A stretch of 64,000 nt of DNA from an uncultured Blautia sp. (GTDB lineage Bacteria; Bacillota; Clostridia; Lachnospirales; Lachnospiraceae). The notes below the pieces were generated by a model that worked only from the letters and a program-made list of their open reading frames with translations, did not search any database and was not told the origin of the DNA. Positions 37,540 through 45,062 of this stretch are shown piece after piece. The stretch spans positions 1-64,000 of the forward strand of contig CAMNTH010000006.1 in the NCBI GenBank assembly GCA_946557785.1, in the 5' to 3' direction. A program made the translations under genes and the position numbers. Each line of letters begins with the position of its first letter. Position 1 is the first letter of the stretch.

Positions 37540-38286
37540 TCAGTCAATGTACTTTACCCCGCATATTTCAAATAATCTATACACTTCCCCCTCTTTGTAG
37601 GTCTTGTTTCTTACAAGTAAAACTTTTTCCAATACCTTTTTTTCATTGATCATTTCTACTTTTGCAGCTTTTCCCTTTCTTTGTTTCGAGAGTATGCGGC
37701 ACTTTCCCAAAAAGACTGCACTTGGTTCTTTTTCAGACCGATTTATCAATATGTTCCGGGCAATCATATACTTCAGATTGGATTTTGTTATACGTTTAAA
37801 TTTATATAAAAAACACACTACACTCGTTATGGTATAAAAAAACAAACCATACAATATATCCAGTAAAAGCCACATGCTAAAGACAGTCCAAAGTAACTCC
37901 CTATAGATTTCTCCTGAAAAAATCCCATTTAATGTAACCAGCAATAATAATATATCTGCTAAAATTGACATCCATATCGTAATATACACATCTACTATCG
38001 CCAATTTAGGTACACGGTTAATATCAAATCCTGCATGCCGGAACAGAAGTGAAAAGTGTTTTGGATGTCTACAGCTTTCTTCGGGAAAAAAATGATCCTG
38101 CTCTTTATATATATCATTTACTCTTACTAAAAATATCTCCTGAAGCAGCAACGTCACTCCCCATACACGCAATACTTCATTCTTCGTAATTACCATGAGA
38201 ATGATAAAAGCCGTAATACATGCCGCTCTAATCCCTATTTCTATGAGTTTTCTGTACTCTTCTTTCTTATGTATTCTCTTTTTCAT
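37540..38286 (-). CDS. Membrane protein, candidate immunity protein (paralogue A)
   Basis: A 248-residue protein with four or more hydrophobic segments (about residues 18-40, 105-125, 130-150, 152-170) and a cytosolic C-terminal domain. That domain has LGKCRIL, a Lys-rich strand, KKVLEKVLLV and LFEICGVKYID. The next gene upstream ends with the same pattern, so the two are paralogues with different membrane parts. The gene lies between a terminator and an Rhs core scrap, in immunity-gene position. No toxin tip is intact next to it, so it may be an orphan. Confidence 0.55.
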   Translation of the reverse strand: MKKRIHKKEEYRKLIEIGIRAACITAFIILMVITKNEVLRVWGVTLLLQEIFLVRVNDIYKEQDHFFPEESCRHPKHFSLLFRHAGFDINRVPKLAIVDVYITIWMSILADILLLLVTLNGIFSGEIYRELLWTVFSMWLLLDILYGLFFYTITSVVCFLYKFKRITKSNLKYMIARNILINRSEKEPSAVFLGKCRILSKQRKGKAAKVEMINEKKVLEKVLLVRNKTYKEGEVYRLFEICGVKYID

Positions 38287-38330
38287 TTTTCACACACCAT
38301 GCTTCCGGTGATGCTGCCCACCTTTCCTTT
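38287..38330 (-). pseudogene. Rhs core scrap
   Basis: Minus-strand GKVGSITGSMV, directly upstream of the start of the membrane protein gene, matches the GKV-x-ITG-x-MAE segment of the Rhs core. It marks a former Rhs tip whose toxin part was lost. Confidence 0.5.
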
Positions 38331-38359
38331 CCAAAAAATCCCGAAATTTTCTCAATGTA

Positions 38360-38779
38360 TCAAACAATATAATAAACCTTACAGATTTCATAAATGCTAT
38401 AAACAGGATTATCACCTTGCTTCTTTTTGCCTTGTAATAATACTTTTTCTATTATTTCTCCGGTTTCCAGCACTTTTACTGTTACAACTGTTCTCTTTCT
38501 TCGCCTGGATTCACATATTATCTGACATTTTCCATATTTTCTTGGATATGGTTCATTTTCTGGTAAAAATAAAAATTTTATATTATGTATGTTCAAAGCT
38601 TTATAATGTGCTATAAAACTCTTTTTTACCATCCTACAACCACATATGGTACTCAATACACCAACAAATCCTAAAAATATTCCTCCCATTAAACTTGCAA
38701 TATATTCATTTATAAAAATCAAAACAGATAATGCCAGAGCGTGTTTGAAAATTAAAAAGTATACAAAACATTTGTTCAT
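38360..38779 (-). CDS. Membrane protein, candidate immunity protein (paralogue B), IS-interrupted
   Basis: The reading frame of 139 residues has two hydrophobic segments and a C-terminal domain with YGKCQII, the strand EIIEKVLLQ and IYEICKVYYIV. This parallels the protein encoded at 37540-38286. The first 14 or so residues (to FLIFKHA) are translated from the terminal repeat of the IS5 element that ends here, so the native N-terminus was cut off by the insertion. Whether the rebuilt start works is unknown. Treat it as a 5'-disrupted gene. Confidence 0.5.
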   Translation of the reverse strand: MNKCFVYFLIFKHALALSVLIFINEYIASLMGGIFLGFVGVLSTICGCRMVKKSFIAHYKALNIHNIKFLFLPENEPYPRKYGKCQIICESRRRKRTVVTVKVLETGEIIEKVLLQGKKKQGDNPVYSIYEICKVYYIV

Positions 38780-38823
38780 AGCCTCTTTCTCATGGTAAAA
38801 TAAAGAAAAAGGGGGCTGATATT

Positions 38824-39222
38824 ATGTTAAGGCGTTACGAACTTACCGATCAGGAATGGGAACAGGTTGCATCTTTACTCCCTCCAGAAAAGACTGGAAA
38901 ACCCGGACGTCCTCCAAAGGACAACCGTACCATGCTTAACGGGATGGTCTGGATTGCACGCAGCGGCGCCTCGTGGCGTGACCTGCCGGAGCGTTATGGA
39001 CCCTGGAATTCAGTATACAGCCGTTTCCGTAAGTGGATTGATGACGGGATACTTGATAATATCTTCCGGGTGCTCAGCCTTGAGGCCGAGCTGTATGAGC
39101 TTTCATTAGATGCTACAATCGTCCAGGCCCACCAGCACAGTGCAGGTGCAAAAAAAGGGGGCCTCCAAACGAGATCGGGCACAGCCGGGGAGGAGCCAGT
39201 TCCAAAATCCATGCAGCGGTAG
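38824..39222 (+). CDS. IS5-family transposase, orfA part
   Basis: 132 residues beginning MLRRYELTDQEWEQVASLLP, with the DUF4096-like N-terminal domain (GRPPKDNRTMLNGMVWIARSG) and the first catalytic Asp in LSLDATIVQAHQH. After GAKKG the frame drifts. The slippery run A7G5 at 39150-39161 allows a -1 shift into the frame that continues HSRGGASSKIHAAVDAYGYP and orfB. The full transposase is therefore the frameshift fusion 38824-39587, usual for this IS group. Confidence 0.88.
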   Translation: MLRRYELTDQEWEQVASLLPPEKTGKPGRPPKDNRTMLNGMVWIARSGASWRDLPERYGPWNSVYSRFRKWIDDGILDNIFRVLSLEAELYELSLDATIVQAHQHSAGAKKGGLQTRSGTAGEEPVPKSMQR

Positions 39223-39248
39223 ATGCCTATGGCTATCCTGTTTATCTG

Positions 39249-39587
39249 ATGCTTAGTGAAGGACAGCGTAATGACATCAATTTCGCCGTTCCAGTGTTGG
39301 AGCATATTAATATAGAAGGAAGCAGTGTGCTTACGGACCGTGGCTATGACAGCCAGAATCTGATCGACTATATCTATGAAAATGGCGGGGAGCCAACCAT
39401 CCCGTCCAAAAAAGGGGCCAAATTTGAGCGCCGTTGTGAATGGTGGCTGTACAAAGAACGCCATTTGGTAGAGAAATACTTTCTCAAACTGAAGGGATTC
39501 CGTCGCATTGCAACCCGGTATGATAAGCTGGCTTTCACATATATGGGATTTGTATGCCTTGCCTCAATCCTAATTTGGATAAAATGA
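39249..39587 (+). CDS. IS5-family transposase, orfB part (DDE domain)
   Basis: The 112 residues from the first ATG are the C-terminal catalytic part: second Asp in VLTDRGYDSQ, catalytic Glu in ERHLVEKYFLKLKGFRRIATRYDK. The frame extends upstream to the A7G5 slip site, so this is not an independent protein but the second half of the fused transposase. The DDE triad is complete, and the element may still be active. Confidence 0.88.
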   Translation: MLSEGQRNDINFAVPVLEHINIEGSSVLTDRGYDSQNLIDYIYENGGEPTIPSKKGAKFERRCEWWLYKERHLVEKYFLKLKGFRRIATRYDKLAFTYMGFVCLASILIWIK

Positions 39588-39657
39588 ACAAAAGCTTGTA
39601 ATTTTCAAACACGCTCTAGCAACATAAGACATCATCTGTTACATATCTAGCCAGCAT

Positions 39658-40500
39658 TTAACTTTCCTGATTCCATGCAAAATATAAATCTAATATCTCT
39701 TCTTCCAAAAATCTCCACTCTTTTCCGGCATAACCACTAAGTCCCTCCCCTTTATAGCAAGGCTCAAGATCATCTCCGCCAATATTTCCTAAAAAAGTGA
39801 TCTTATCCTTTGGAATCGTTCTTTCACTTGATGCTAATAAATCAAGTTTATACTCCTTTTCCTTATCAGGGTTCTCAATATAAACAATTGGCCAGAATTT
39901 CTGCGGAAGCAGCTCCATCTCTTTAATCTTCTCCAATGGCGGAATCTCTTTCCCAATCCATTTGTACACATGAACCGTCGGCACAATATGCCCCGGCCAA
40001 TATCTATCCTCTGTTACTTTTCGGAAAATCATGTACTGCCCATAAACGCCTTTTTCTTTACTGTATTCCCCATGGAACTGATAAGCAAATACGTCCCCCA
40101 ATTTCCATTTACATTTATACAATCTGTATTTATATACCTTCTTTTCCGGGGGCTGTGGGGAAAGCAGTTTTGCTTTCAGTTTTTCACGTGTAACCATCCA
40201 GGCTTTTAATTGTTTCTCCCCGGATTCCTTCCACCGCTCCAGTTCTTCCGTCCGGGAAAGAAACTCCAGTGCCTTTTCTTTTACCTCCGGAAGCAACCTT
40301 CCATAATTCCACTGGGTATCCGCCAGTGCAAACCAGAACAATGGCTCTTCTTCCTCATCCCCCATAATATCGGCATTTGCCTTGATCAGCTCCTGCGTAA
40401 CCTCTTCATTTGTCTTCCCACGGCGGAGTTTATCCAGGTAATCTCCCCGCAAATCACAAGCTGTATCATTCGCATATAATGACGTTCCCCACGCTCCCAT
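39658..40500 (-). CDS. Candidate immunity protein, DUF4259-like (paralogue 2)
   Basis: 280 residues. The N-terminus MGAWGTSLYANDTACDLRGDY resembles DUF4259 proteins. A helical stretch with FWFALADTQWNYGRL follows, then a conserved middle (LLSPQPPEKKVYKYRLYKCKWKLGDVFAY), W-x-PGH-I-VP and the C-terminus EEEILDLYFAWNQ. The upstream gene encodes a clear paralogue. Two tandem immunity-type paralogues after one Rhs toxin suggest duplication, with one gene possibly protecting against a lost or foreign toxin variant. The ribosome binding site is weak (AGGT). Confidence 0.65.
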   Translation of the reverse strand: MGAWGTSLYANDTACDLRGDYLDKLRRGKTNEEVTQELIKANADIMGDEEEEPLFWFALADTQWNYGRLLPEVKEKALEFLSRTEELERWKESGEKQLKAWMVTREKLKAKLLSPQPPEKKVYKYRLYKCKWKLGDVFAYQFHGEYSKEKGVYGQYMIFRKVTEDRYWPGHIVPTVHVYKWIGKEIPPLEKIKEMELLPQKFWPIVYIENPDKEKEYKLDLLASSERTIPKDKITFLGNIGGDDLEPCYKGEGLSGYAGKEWRFLEEEILDLYFAWNQES

Positions 40501-40570
40501 TTTCTTTACCTACCAATCCACTAACTTTATATACTTCTAAGCAATTATGTTTGTTAACATAACACAAAAA

Positions 40571-41512
40571 TCAGCTATTATTTTTTTGATAAATTACAAG
40601 TTCTCTTTGATTATGTCCAAAATACAGATGAATCATTTCCCTTTCAAACTTTTTCCAGGATAACGCAGCAATGCTCATTTTCGAATGAGGAATGAACTCA
40701 TTTTTGGGGCAAACTGATTCTGCATAATTACCAATATATGTTAGATTTGCAGGTATCAAATTCTTTGAAGTACTTAAGAGAATCACTCTGAAATGTGGCA
40801 AAAATCCAAATTCATCTACTTTATAATCTATTTGGGACTTTTCTGCTATATCTTCTTTCGGCCTTTTCCCATCAATAGGAAGAAAGCGGTCTTCAAATTT
40901 GGTAAAACTCGTCTGTACATACTCAAGTTGATTATACTCCTGCATACTTACCGGCAATTTTTTATCTTTCGTTATCTTAATGTATACAATTGGTACCGTA
41001 TGTCCCGGATGCCATATTGTTTCATCTGCTTTTTGAATCAAAAAGTATCTTCCCAAAAGGCCTTTTTCTTTTGCCAAGTCGCTTTCTAATTGATAGGCAA
41101 ATGTATCTCCTATACTCCATTCACAATGATATAGTTTATATTGAGAAATTTTCTTCTCAGCAGGCTGAGGGGACAGTAGTTTTCTCTCCAAGTCCGAAAC
41201 CACCTTTTCCCTTATCTTAACTATTTGAGGATTTTCTTCCTTCCAGCGTTTTACACCATATCCTTCATGAATATAATATAATGCCCGCTCTTTTACCAAT
41301 TTCTCAAGTCTCCCTAAGGTCCACTGTGTATCTGCCAATGCAAACCAAAATACTGATGCCTCTTCCGGATCAGCGAGCAGATATTCATTTTGCTTCAGTA
41401 ACTCCCTTGTTATCTCAGGGCCTGACTTTCCTCGATGAAGTTGGTCTTTATAATAAGCCCTGACATCCTCAGCAACATCATCCTGATATAATCTAGGTCC
41501 CCATGTACCCAT
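40571..41512 (-). CDS. Candidate immunity protein for the GIY-YIG Rhs toxin, DUF4259-like
   Basis: About 313 residues beginning MGTWGPRLYQDDVAEDVRAY, sharing FWFALADTQWTLGRLE, LLSPQPAEKKISQYKLYHC, DTFAYQLE and WHPGHTVPIVYI with the paralogue downstream. An in-frame ATG at 41518 lies only 2 nt from GGAGG. The ATG at 41512 has 8 nt spacing and matches the paralogue's start. The Shine-Dalgarno overlaps the Rhs stop region, so it is translated with the toxin gene. This is the expected place for the cognate immunity protein of the nuclease tip. Confidence 0.7.
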   Translation of the reverse strand: MGTWGPRLYQDDVAEDVRAYYKDQLHRGKSGPEITRELLKQNEYLLADPEEASVFWFALADTQWTLGRLEKLVKERALYYIHEGYGVKRWKEENPQIVKIREKVVSDLERKLLSPQPAEKKISQYKLYHCEWSIGDTFAYQLESDLAKEKGLLGRYFLIQKADETIWHPGHTVPIVYIKITKDKKLPVSMQEYNQLEYVQTSFTKFEDRFLPIDGKRPKEDIAEKSQIDYKVDEFGFLPHFRVILLSTSKNLIPANLTYIGNYAESVCPKNEFIPHSKMSIAALSWKKFEREMIHLYFGHNQRELVIYQKNNS

Positions 41513-41527
41513 AAACATTACCTCCCA

Positions 41528-44500
41528 TTAATTTCCGGTCCAATATAATATTTCGTTTGATATTTGATTTTCCAAATAAGACAACGCACTTCTACCAGCA
41601 GCCATATACATACCCAGCTTCGGGTTTAGAGGGCTAATCCCGTTTATTTGATTGTTCATTCTGTTCGCATTATTAATAGTATGATGATACATCATTTGTA
41701 TCTGCTCTACTCCTCTAGCTTCAATTGCATTAAGATTTGTTGCAATTGAAACAAATTTTAGATTAGCCCTATCGGGATTATTTGCATGGGCAGCTTTTCT
41801 CTTGTCCGGATTTATAGTTCTTCCCACATATTGTGTGGATCCCCTCGAATCAACTAAACCATAAACCGTATGATTGCGCGGCATACTGTCATATATCTTT
41901 TCAGCAGTTTTTGCAGTTGCCGTAATTCCCGTAACTGCAAGAGCTACCTTTCCTGCTGTAGCAGCTACCCCAAAAGATGCAGCCGCCACTGTTGAACAAC
42001 CTAAAGCCGCACTCCCTCCTATAATTGCTGGCATTGCAACCGCCGCAGCAGCTACACAAACTGCAGTAACCGCTACAACTGCCGCAGCAATTGCTATTCC
42101 TTTAAAAACACTACTAATCCTAGGCCAGTTACCAGTTATATCATCAAAACTTACAGGATTATTAAAGGCATAATTAAACATATTATGTCCATGAATATTT
42201 CCAACCTGCCCCATGACGTTATCTTCACTAATAAACCGTCTCAGCTCCGGATCATAGTATCTGTTCTTGAGGTAGTACATCCCTGTCTCGGTATCGTAGT
42301 AGTAGCCTCTGTAACGGAACGGATTCCTCTTTCCAAGGGTCTCGGCCATGTCTCCGGTGATATCCTCTACCTTGCCCCAACTGTCGTAAGTATATCTTAC
42401 CACCTCATTTCCCTTGGAGTCAATCATTGCGATGATATCATTCTGGACATTCCGGACGTAGGTGTAGAATACACTGTCATAGGTTACCGCTATCACATTT
42501 CCGGCGGAGTCGTAGCGGTACCACAGGTTCTTTTCGGTCCCGGTACGTTCGGATACCAGCAGGTCCCCGGCCATGCGGAACTGGGTGGTCACCCCGTCCA
42601 CAACCTTTTTCGTACGGTTTCCTGTGTGGTCGTAGAAATACTGGATCTTCTTTCCATTATCTACGGCTGACAGCTTACGGCCCTGGGTCCAGGTATATTT
42701 TACCGCACCTTTGGTGAGCATGTTGCCGATGGCATCATAGGTCATGGATGTCCCGCCCCAGGACAGGAGCTTGTCCTTCCATACGGTATCATAAGTGCCT
42801 GTCTCTGTCTTTGTGGGATTTCCTGTAATGGCTGCCGCCGTGGTATAACCGTATTCCTTTACAGACACCAGGTTACCGCCAAGGTCATAATCATAGGTTA
42901 CCGTCTTATTCAATACCTGGTTGTTTTCACGGATGAGCTGGTTTAATTCGTCATATTGGTAAGTGATCGTCCTGGTGGTTCCTCCATCTTCCGGGGTATC
43001 GCTCTCCATAATCTTTGTGATATTTCCGTTTCCGTCATAAGTATACGAAAGGAGCCCCTTTCCGCACCGGATAGCGCTTGGGAGGCCGCTGCGCCTTGTG
43101 CTGTCCGTGTCGGCATATTCGTAGATGACGCTATAAGGGATCCCGGTATTTGTCCAGGTCTGCATGTCCACCCTTCCAAGGCTGTCATAGGAGGTGGTCC
43201 GGTAATAGTTCTTTGAGGCCGCTGCCTTTATCTCACGGCCGTCCTTGTCATAGGTATAATCCGTCCCTATCCCGGAGGTGCCTGCCCCATGGTACATGCG
43301 GGTCATATTATTATCTGCATCATAGGTATATTCATAATAATTCCCTTCATTATCCCTGGCACGCATGAGACGGTCAAGAAGGTCATACGCAAGCTCGTAA
43401 GTCTTCCCGGATACGTGATTGGTCACCTGGGAGAGGTTTCCCATACGGTCATAAACATACCCGTTCAGTTTCTGTTCTGTACCGGAAGCATCCTTATAAT
43501 AACTTAACAGAAGACGGTCCTGGTCATCGTAGGTATAGCGGATATAAGCGCCGTTTCCATAAGTCATCTTTTTCAGGTTCCCGTTTTTTGCTTCATACTC
43601 ATATGCCACAGCCTGCTTGCCTGCGATCGATGCATCCAGTGTATTTCCAAATGCATCATAGGTAAATCCGTAGCTGAAGCCATTATGGCTGATCCCTGTA
43701 AGCCTGTCTTTTGTATAAGTGTAGGTATTTTTTACAGTTTTTTTCGTTCCCCCCTGGGTCACATCCTGGGAGACAGATTTCAGGCGGTTGGCAGTGTCAT
43801 ACTCATAAGTGAGCCTGCTGCCCCAGGCATCCGTCATGGAAGCCAGCAGATCCTTATTGGTATCCCAGGTATACTGCACCTTCTGGTTCCTGGAATCTGT
43901 CACAGATGCCACATGGTTTTTGTCGCTTGTCATGGTCCGTCTCACCCAGGTGCCTGCACTCTCGTTTCCCGGCTCCACACAGGCGCTCTCCGTGATATTC
44001 CCGGCGCTGTCATATCCCATACGGTAGACCAGCCCCTGGGCGGAGGTGCCCTTGGTCACATTGTGCTTATTGTCATATTCGTAAGTAAACTTCTTCCCTT
44101 TGGCATGTGAGATGCCTGTCATATCGTTGCTGCTGTTATACTCAAATTCTGTGGCTGTCTTTTGGGCATCCACCACGGATTTCAGGTTATTATTTTCATC
44201 ATAGGTATAGGTCTGGCCGAACTCCTCCCGGAACAGGGACAGCCCGTCAAAAAATGCGATATTGGCATTATGGCAATAGGTATAGGATACCTTAATGCTC
44301 TTATAATCCTTCTTTGCCACATAGACATCGCTCAGGAACTGCCAGTCCAGGATATCCGGGCTGAAATTGGTATAATGGACATCATTTGTCCCGTCAACCC
44401 CTACAAAGATAACCTCCACACCAAAGCGGCGTGCCTTATCATTGTCGGACTCCGGAAGCGGTGTTCCATGGCCCCAGGCATTTACCATATAGGTATCGCC

Positions 44501-44668
44501 CTTTTTCCCTGTCAGGTCCAGGGTCTTGGTCAGCTTTTTGTTCATGGACGGATCCCCGATAAAACGGTAGATATGCTCCTCCAGGCCGCCAACTGCTTCC
44601 TCAACTTTTGTATAAATACTTTTCCCTGTAATAGGTGCCGTTACTATTTCCGTATTGGCCGGAGACAA
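41528..44668 (-). CDS. Rhs/YD-repeat protein with GIY-YIG nuclease tip, N-terminally truncated
   Basis: The 1046 codons from a TTG start (AAGGAG 9 nt upstream) encode a beta-rich region of about 150 residues, then many YD repeats (Y-x-YD-x-x-N/G-N/R). The Rhs core runs YRYDSAGNV, YYYDTETGMYYLKNRYYDPE and RRFIS (about residue 815), with the boundary FNNPVSFDDITGNW. After an Ala-rich hydrophobic linker the tip has VYGLVD, QYVGRT, a downstream Arg/His stretch and EARGVEQI, which fits a GIY-YIG nuclease (residues about 925-1000). The frame is open up to a TAG at 44813-44815, past the yolD junction. No signal peptide or export domain is left, so secretion is doubtful. It may be a silent reservoir for tip exchange. 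Confidence 0.85.
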   Translation of the reverse strand: MSPANTEIVTAPITGKSIYTKVEEAVGGLEEHIYRFIGDPSMNKKLTKTLDLTGKKGDTYMVNAWGHGTPLPESDNDKARRFGVEVIFVGVDGTNDVHYTNFSPDILDWQFLSDVYVAKKDYKSIKVSYTYCHNANIAFFDGLSLFREEFGQTYTYDENNNLKSVVDAQKTATEFEYNSSNDMTGISHAKGKKFTYEYDNKHNVTKGTSAQGLVYRMGYDSAGNITESACVEPGNESAGTWVRRTMTSDKNHVASVTDSRNQKVQYTWDTNKDLLASMTDAWGSRLTYEYDTANRLKSVSQDVTQGGTKKTVKNTYTYTKDRLTGISHNGFSYGFTYDAFGNTLDASIAGKQAVAYEYEAKNGNLKKMTYGNGAYIRYTYDDQDRLLLSYYKDASGTEQKLNGYVYDRMGNLSQVTNHVSGKTYELAYDLLDRLMRARDNEGNYYEYTYDADNNMTRMYHGAGTSGIGTDYTYDKDGREIKAAASKNYYRTTSYDSLGRVDMQTWTNTGIPYSVIYEYADTDSTRRSGLPSAIRCGKGLLSYTYDGNGNITKIMESDTPEDGGTTRTITYQYDELNQLIRENNQVLNKTVTYDYDLGGNLVSVKEYGYTTAAAITGNPTKTETGTYDTVWKDKLLSWGGTSMTYDAIGNMLTKGAVKYTWTQGRKLSAVDNGKKIQYFYDHTGNRTKKVVDGVTTQFRMAGDLLVSERTGTEKNLWYRYDSAGNVIAVTYDSVFYTYVRNVQNDIIAMIDSKGNEVVRYTYDSWGKVEDITGDMAETLGKRNPFRYRGYYYDTETGMYYLKNRYYDPELRRFISEDNVMGQVGNIHGHNMFNYAFNNPVSFDDITGNWPRISSVFKGIAIAAAVVAVTAVCVAAAAVAMPAIIGGSAALGCSTVAAASFGVAATAGKVALAVTGITATAKTAEKIYDSMPRNHTVYGLVDSRGSTQYVGRTINPDKRKAAHANNPDRANLKFVSIATNLNAIEARGVEQIQMMYHHTINNANRMNNQINGISPLNPKLGMYMAAGRSALSYLENQISNEILYWTGN

Positions 44669-44753
44669 AAATGCAAACTCCTTACCGTTCTGTACTGCAT
44701 ACCACTTTTCCCCATTATCTTTTTCCAGGACTCCCCTGACACAGATTTCAGCA

Positions 44754-45062
44754 TCAGCTGCTGCACTTCCTGCTGCTGCAGAGCTTGTGGACGGCTTTCC
44801 TGGCTGTTCTGTCTACTTTAGAAACCACTCCGGTCTGCTGAAGATATTCATTCCGGCAAAAGAAAACAACCGTCACAATATCATTCTTCTGCACCCGGCG
44901 CAGTTCACGATCCAGGACTTCCTGATATTCTTCTGACAGCTCCATCCTGGGAACAGTCACCTTTTCTTTTTTATGAAGTGCCTCCTCATATCCCTTCAGA
45001 GCCGCAAAAGGCATAAACTGTTTTGCTCGCTCTTCTCTTGGCATCTTTGCTCTAGCAGCCAC
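44754..45062 (-). pseudogene. YolD-like protein with 3' end replaced by Rhs DNA
   Basis: The GTG start has AGGAGG 8 nt upstream and overlaps the umuC stop by 11 bp. Residues 1-85 are typical YolD (MPREERAKQFMPFAALKGYEEAL, ELSEEYQEVLDRELRR, DIVTVVFF, LQQTGVVSKVD). Then the frame enters the Rhs segment out of register and ends VHKLCSSRKCSS, so the family's usual C-terminus (about 20 residues) is lost. YolD proteins accompany Y-family polymerases in Firmicutes. This is the insertion junction of the Rhs island. It may keep partial function. Confidence 0.75.

Larger units (their letters stand above)
38736..39616 (+). mobile_element. IS5-family insertion sequence, complete
   Basis: An element of about 880 bp bounded by inverted repeats AGAGCGTGTTTGAAAATTA (left 38736-38754; right, inverted, 39598-39616). 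It carries orfA and orfB joined by a -1 frameshift. No clear target duplication was found by eye. It interrupts the 5' end of the minus-strand membrane protein gene and is the only intact-looking mobile element in the island. Confidence 0.85.

Noticed and set aside
42185..44821. Plus-strand frames within the Rhs genes
   Set aside because: Antisense shadows of the Rhs coding sequence; the same shadow appears at 35125-35547 because the Rhs DNA is duplicated.
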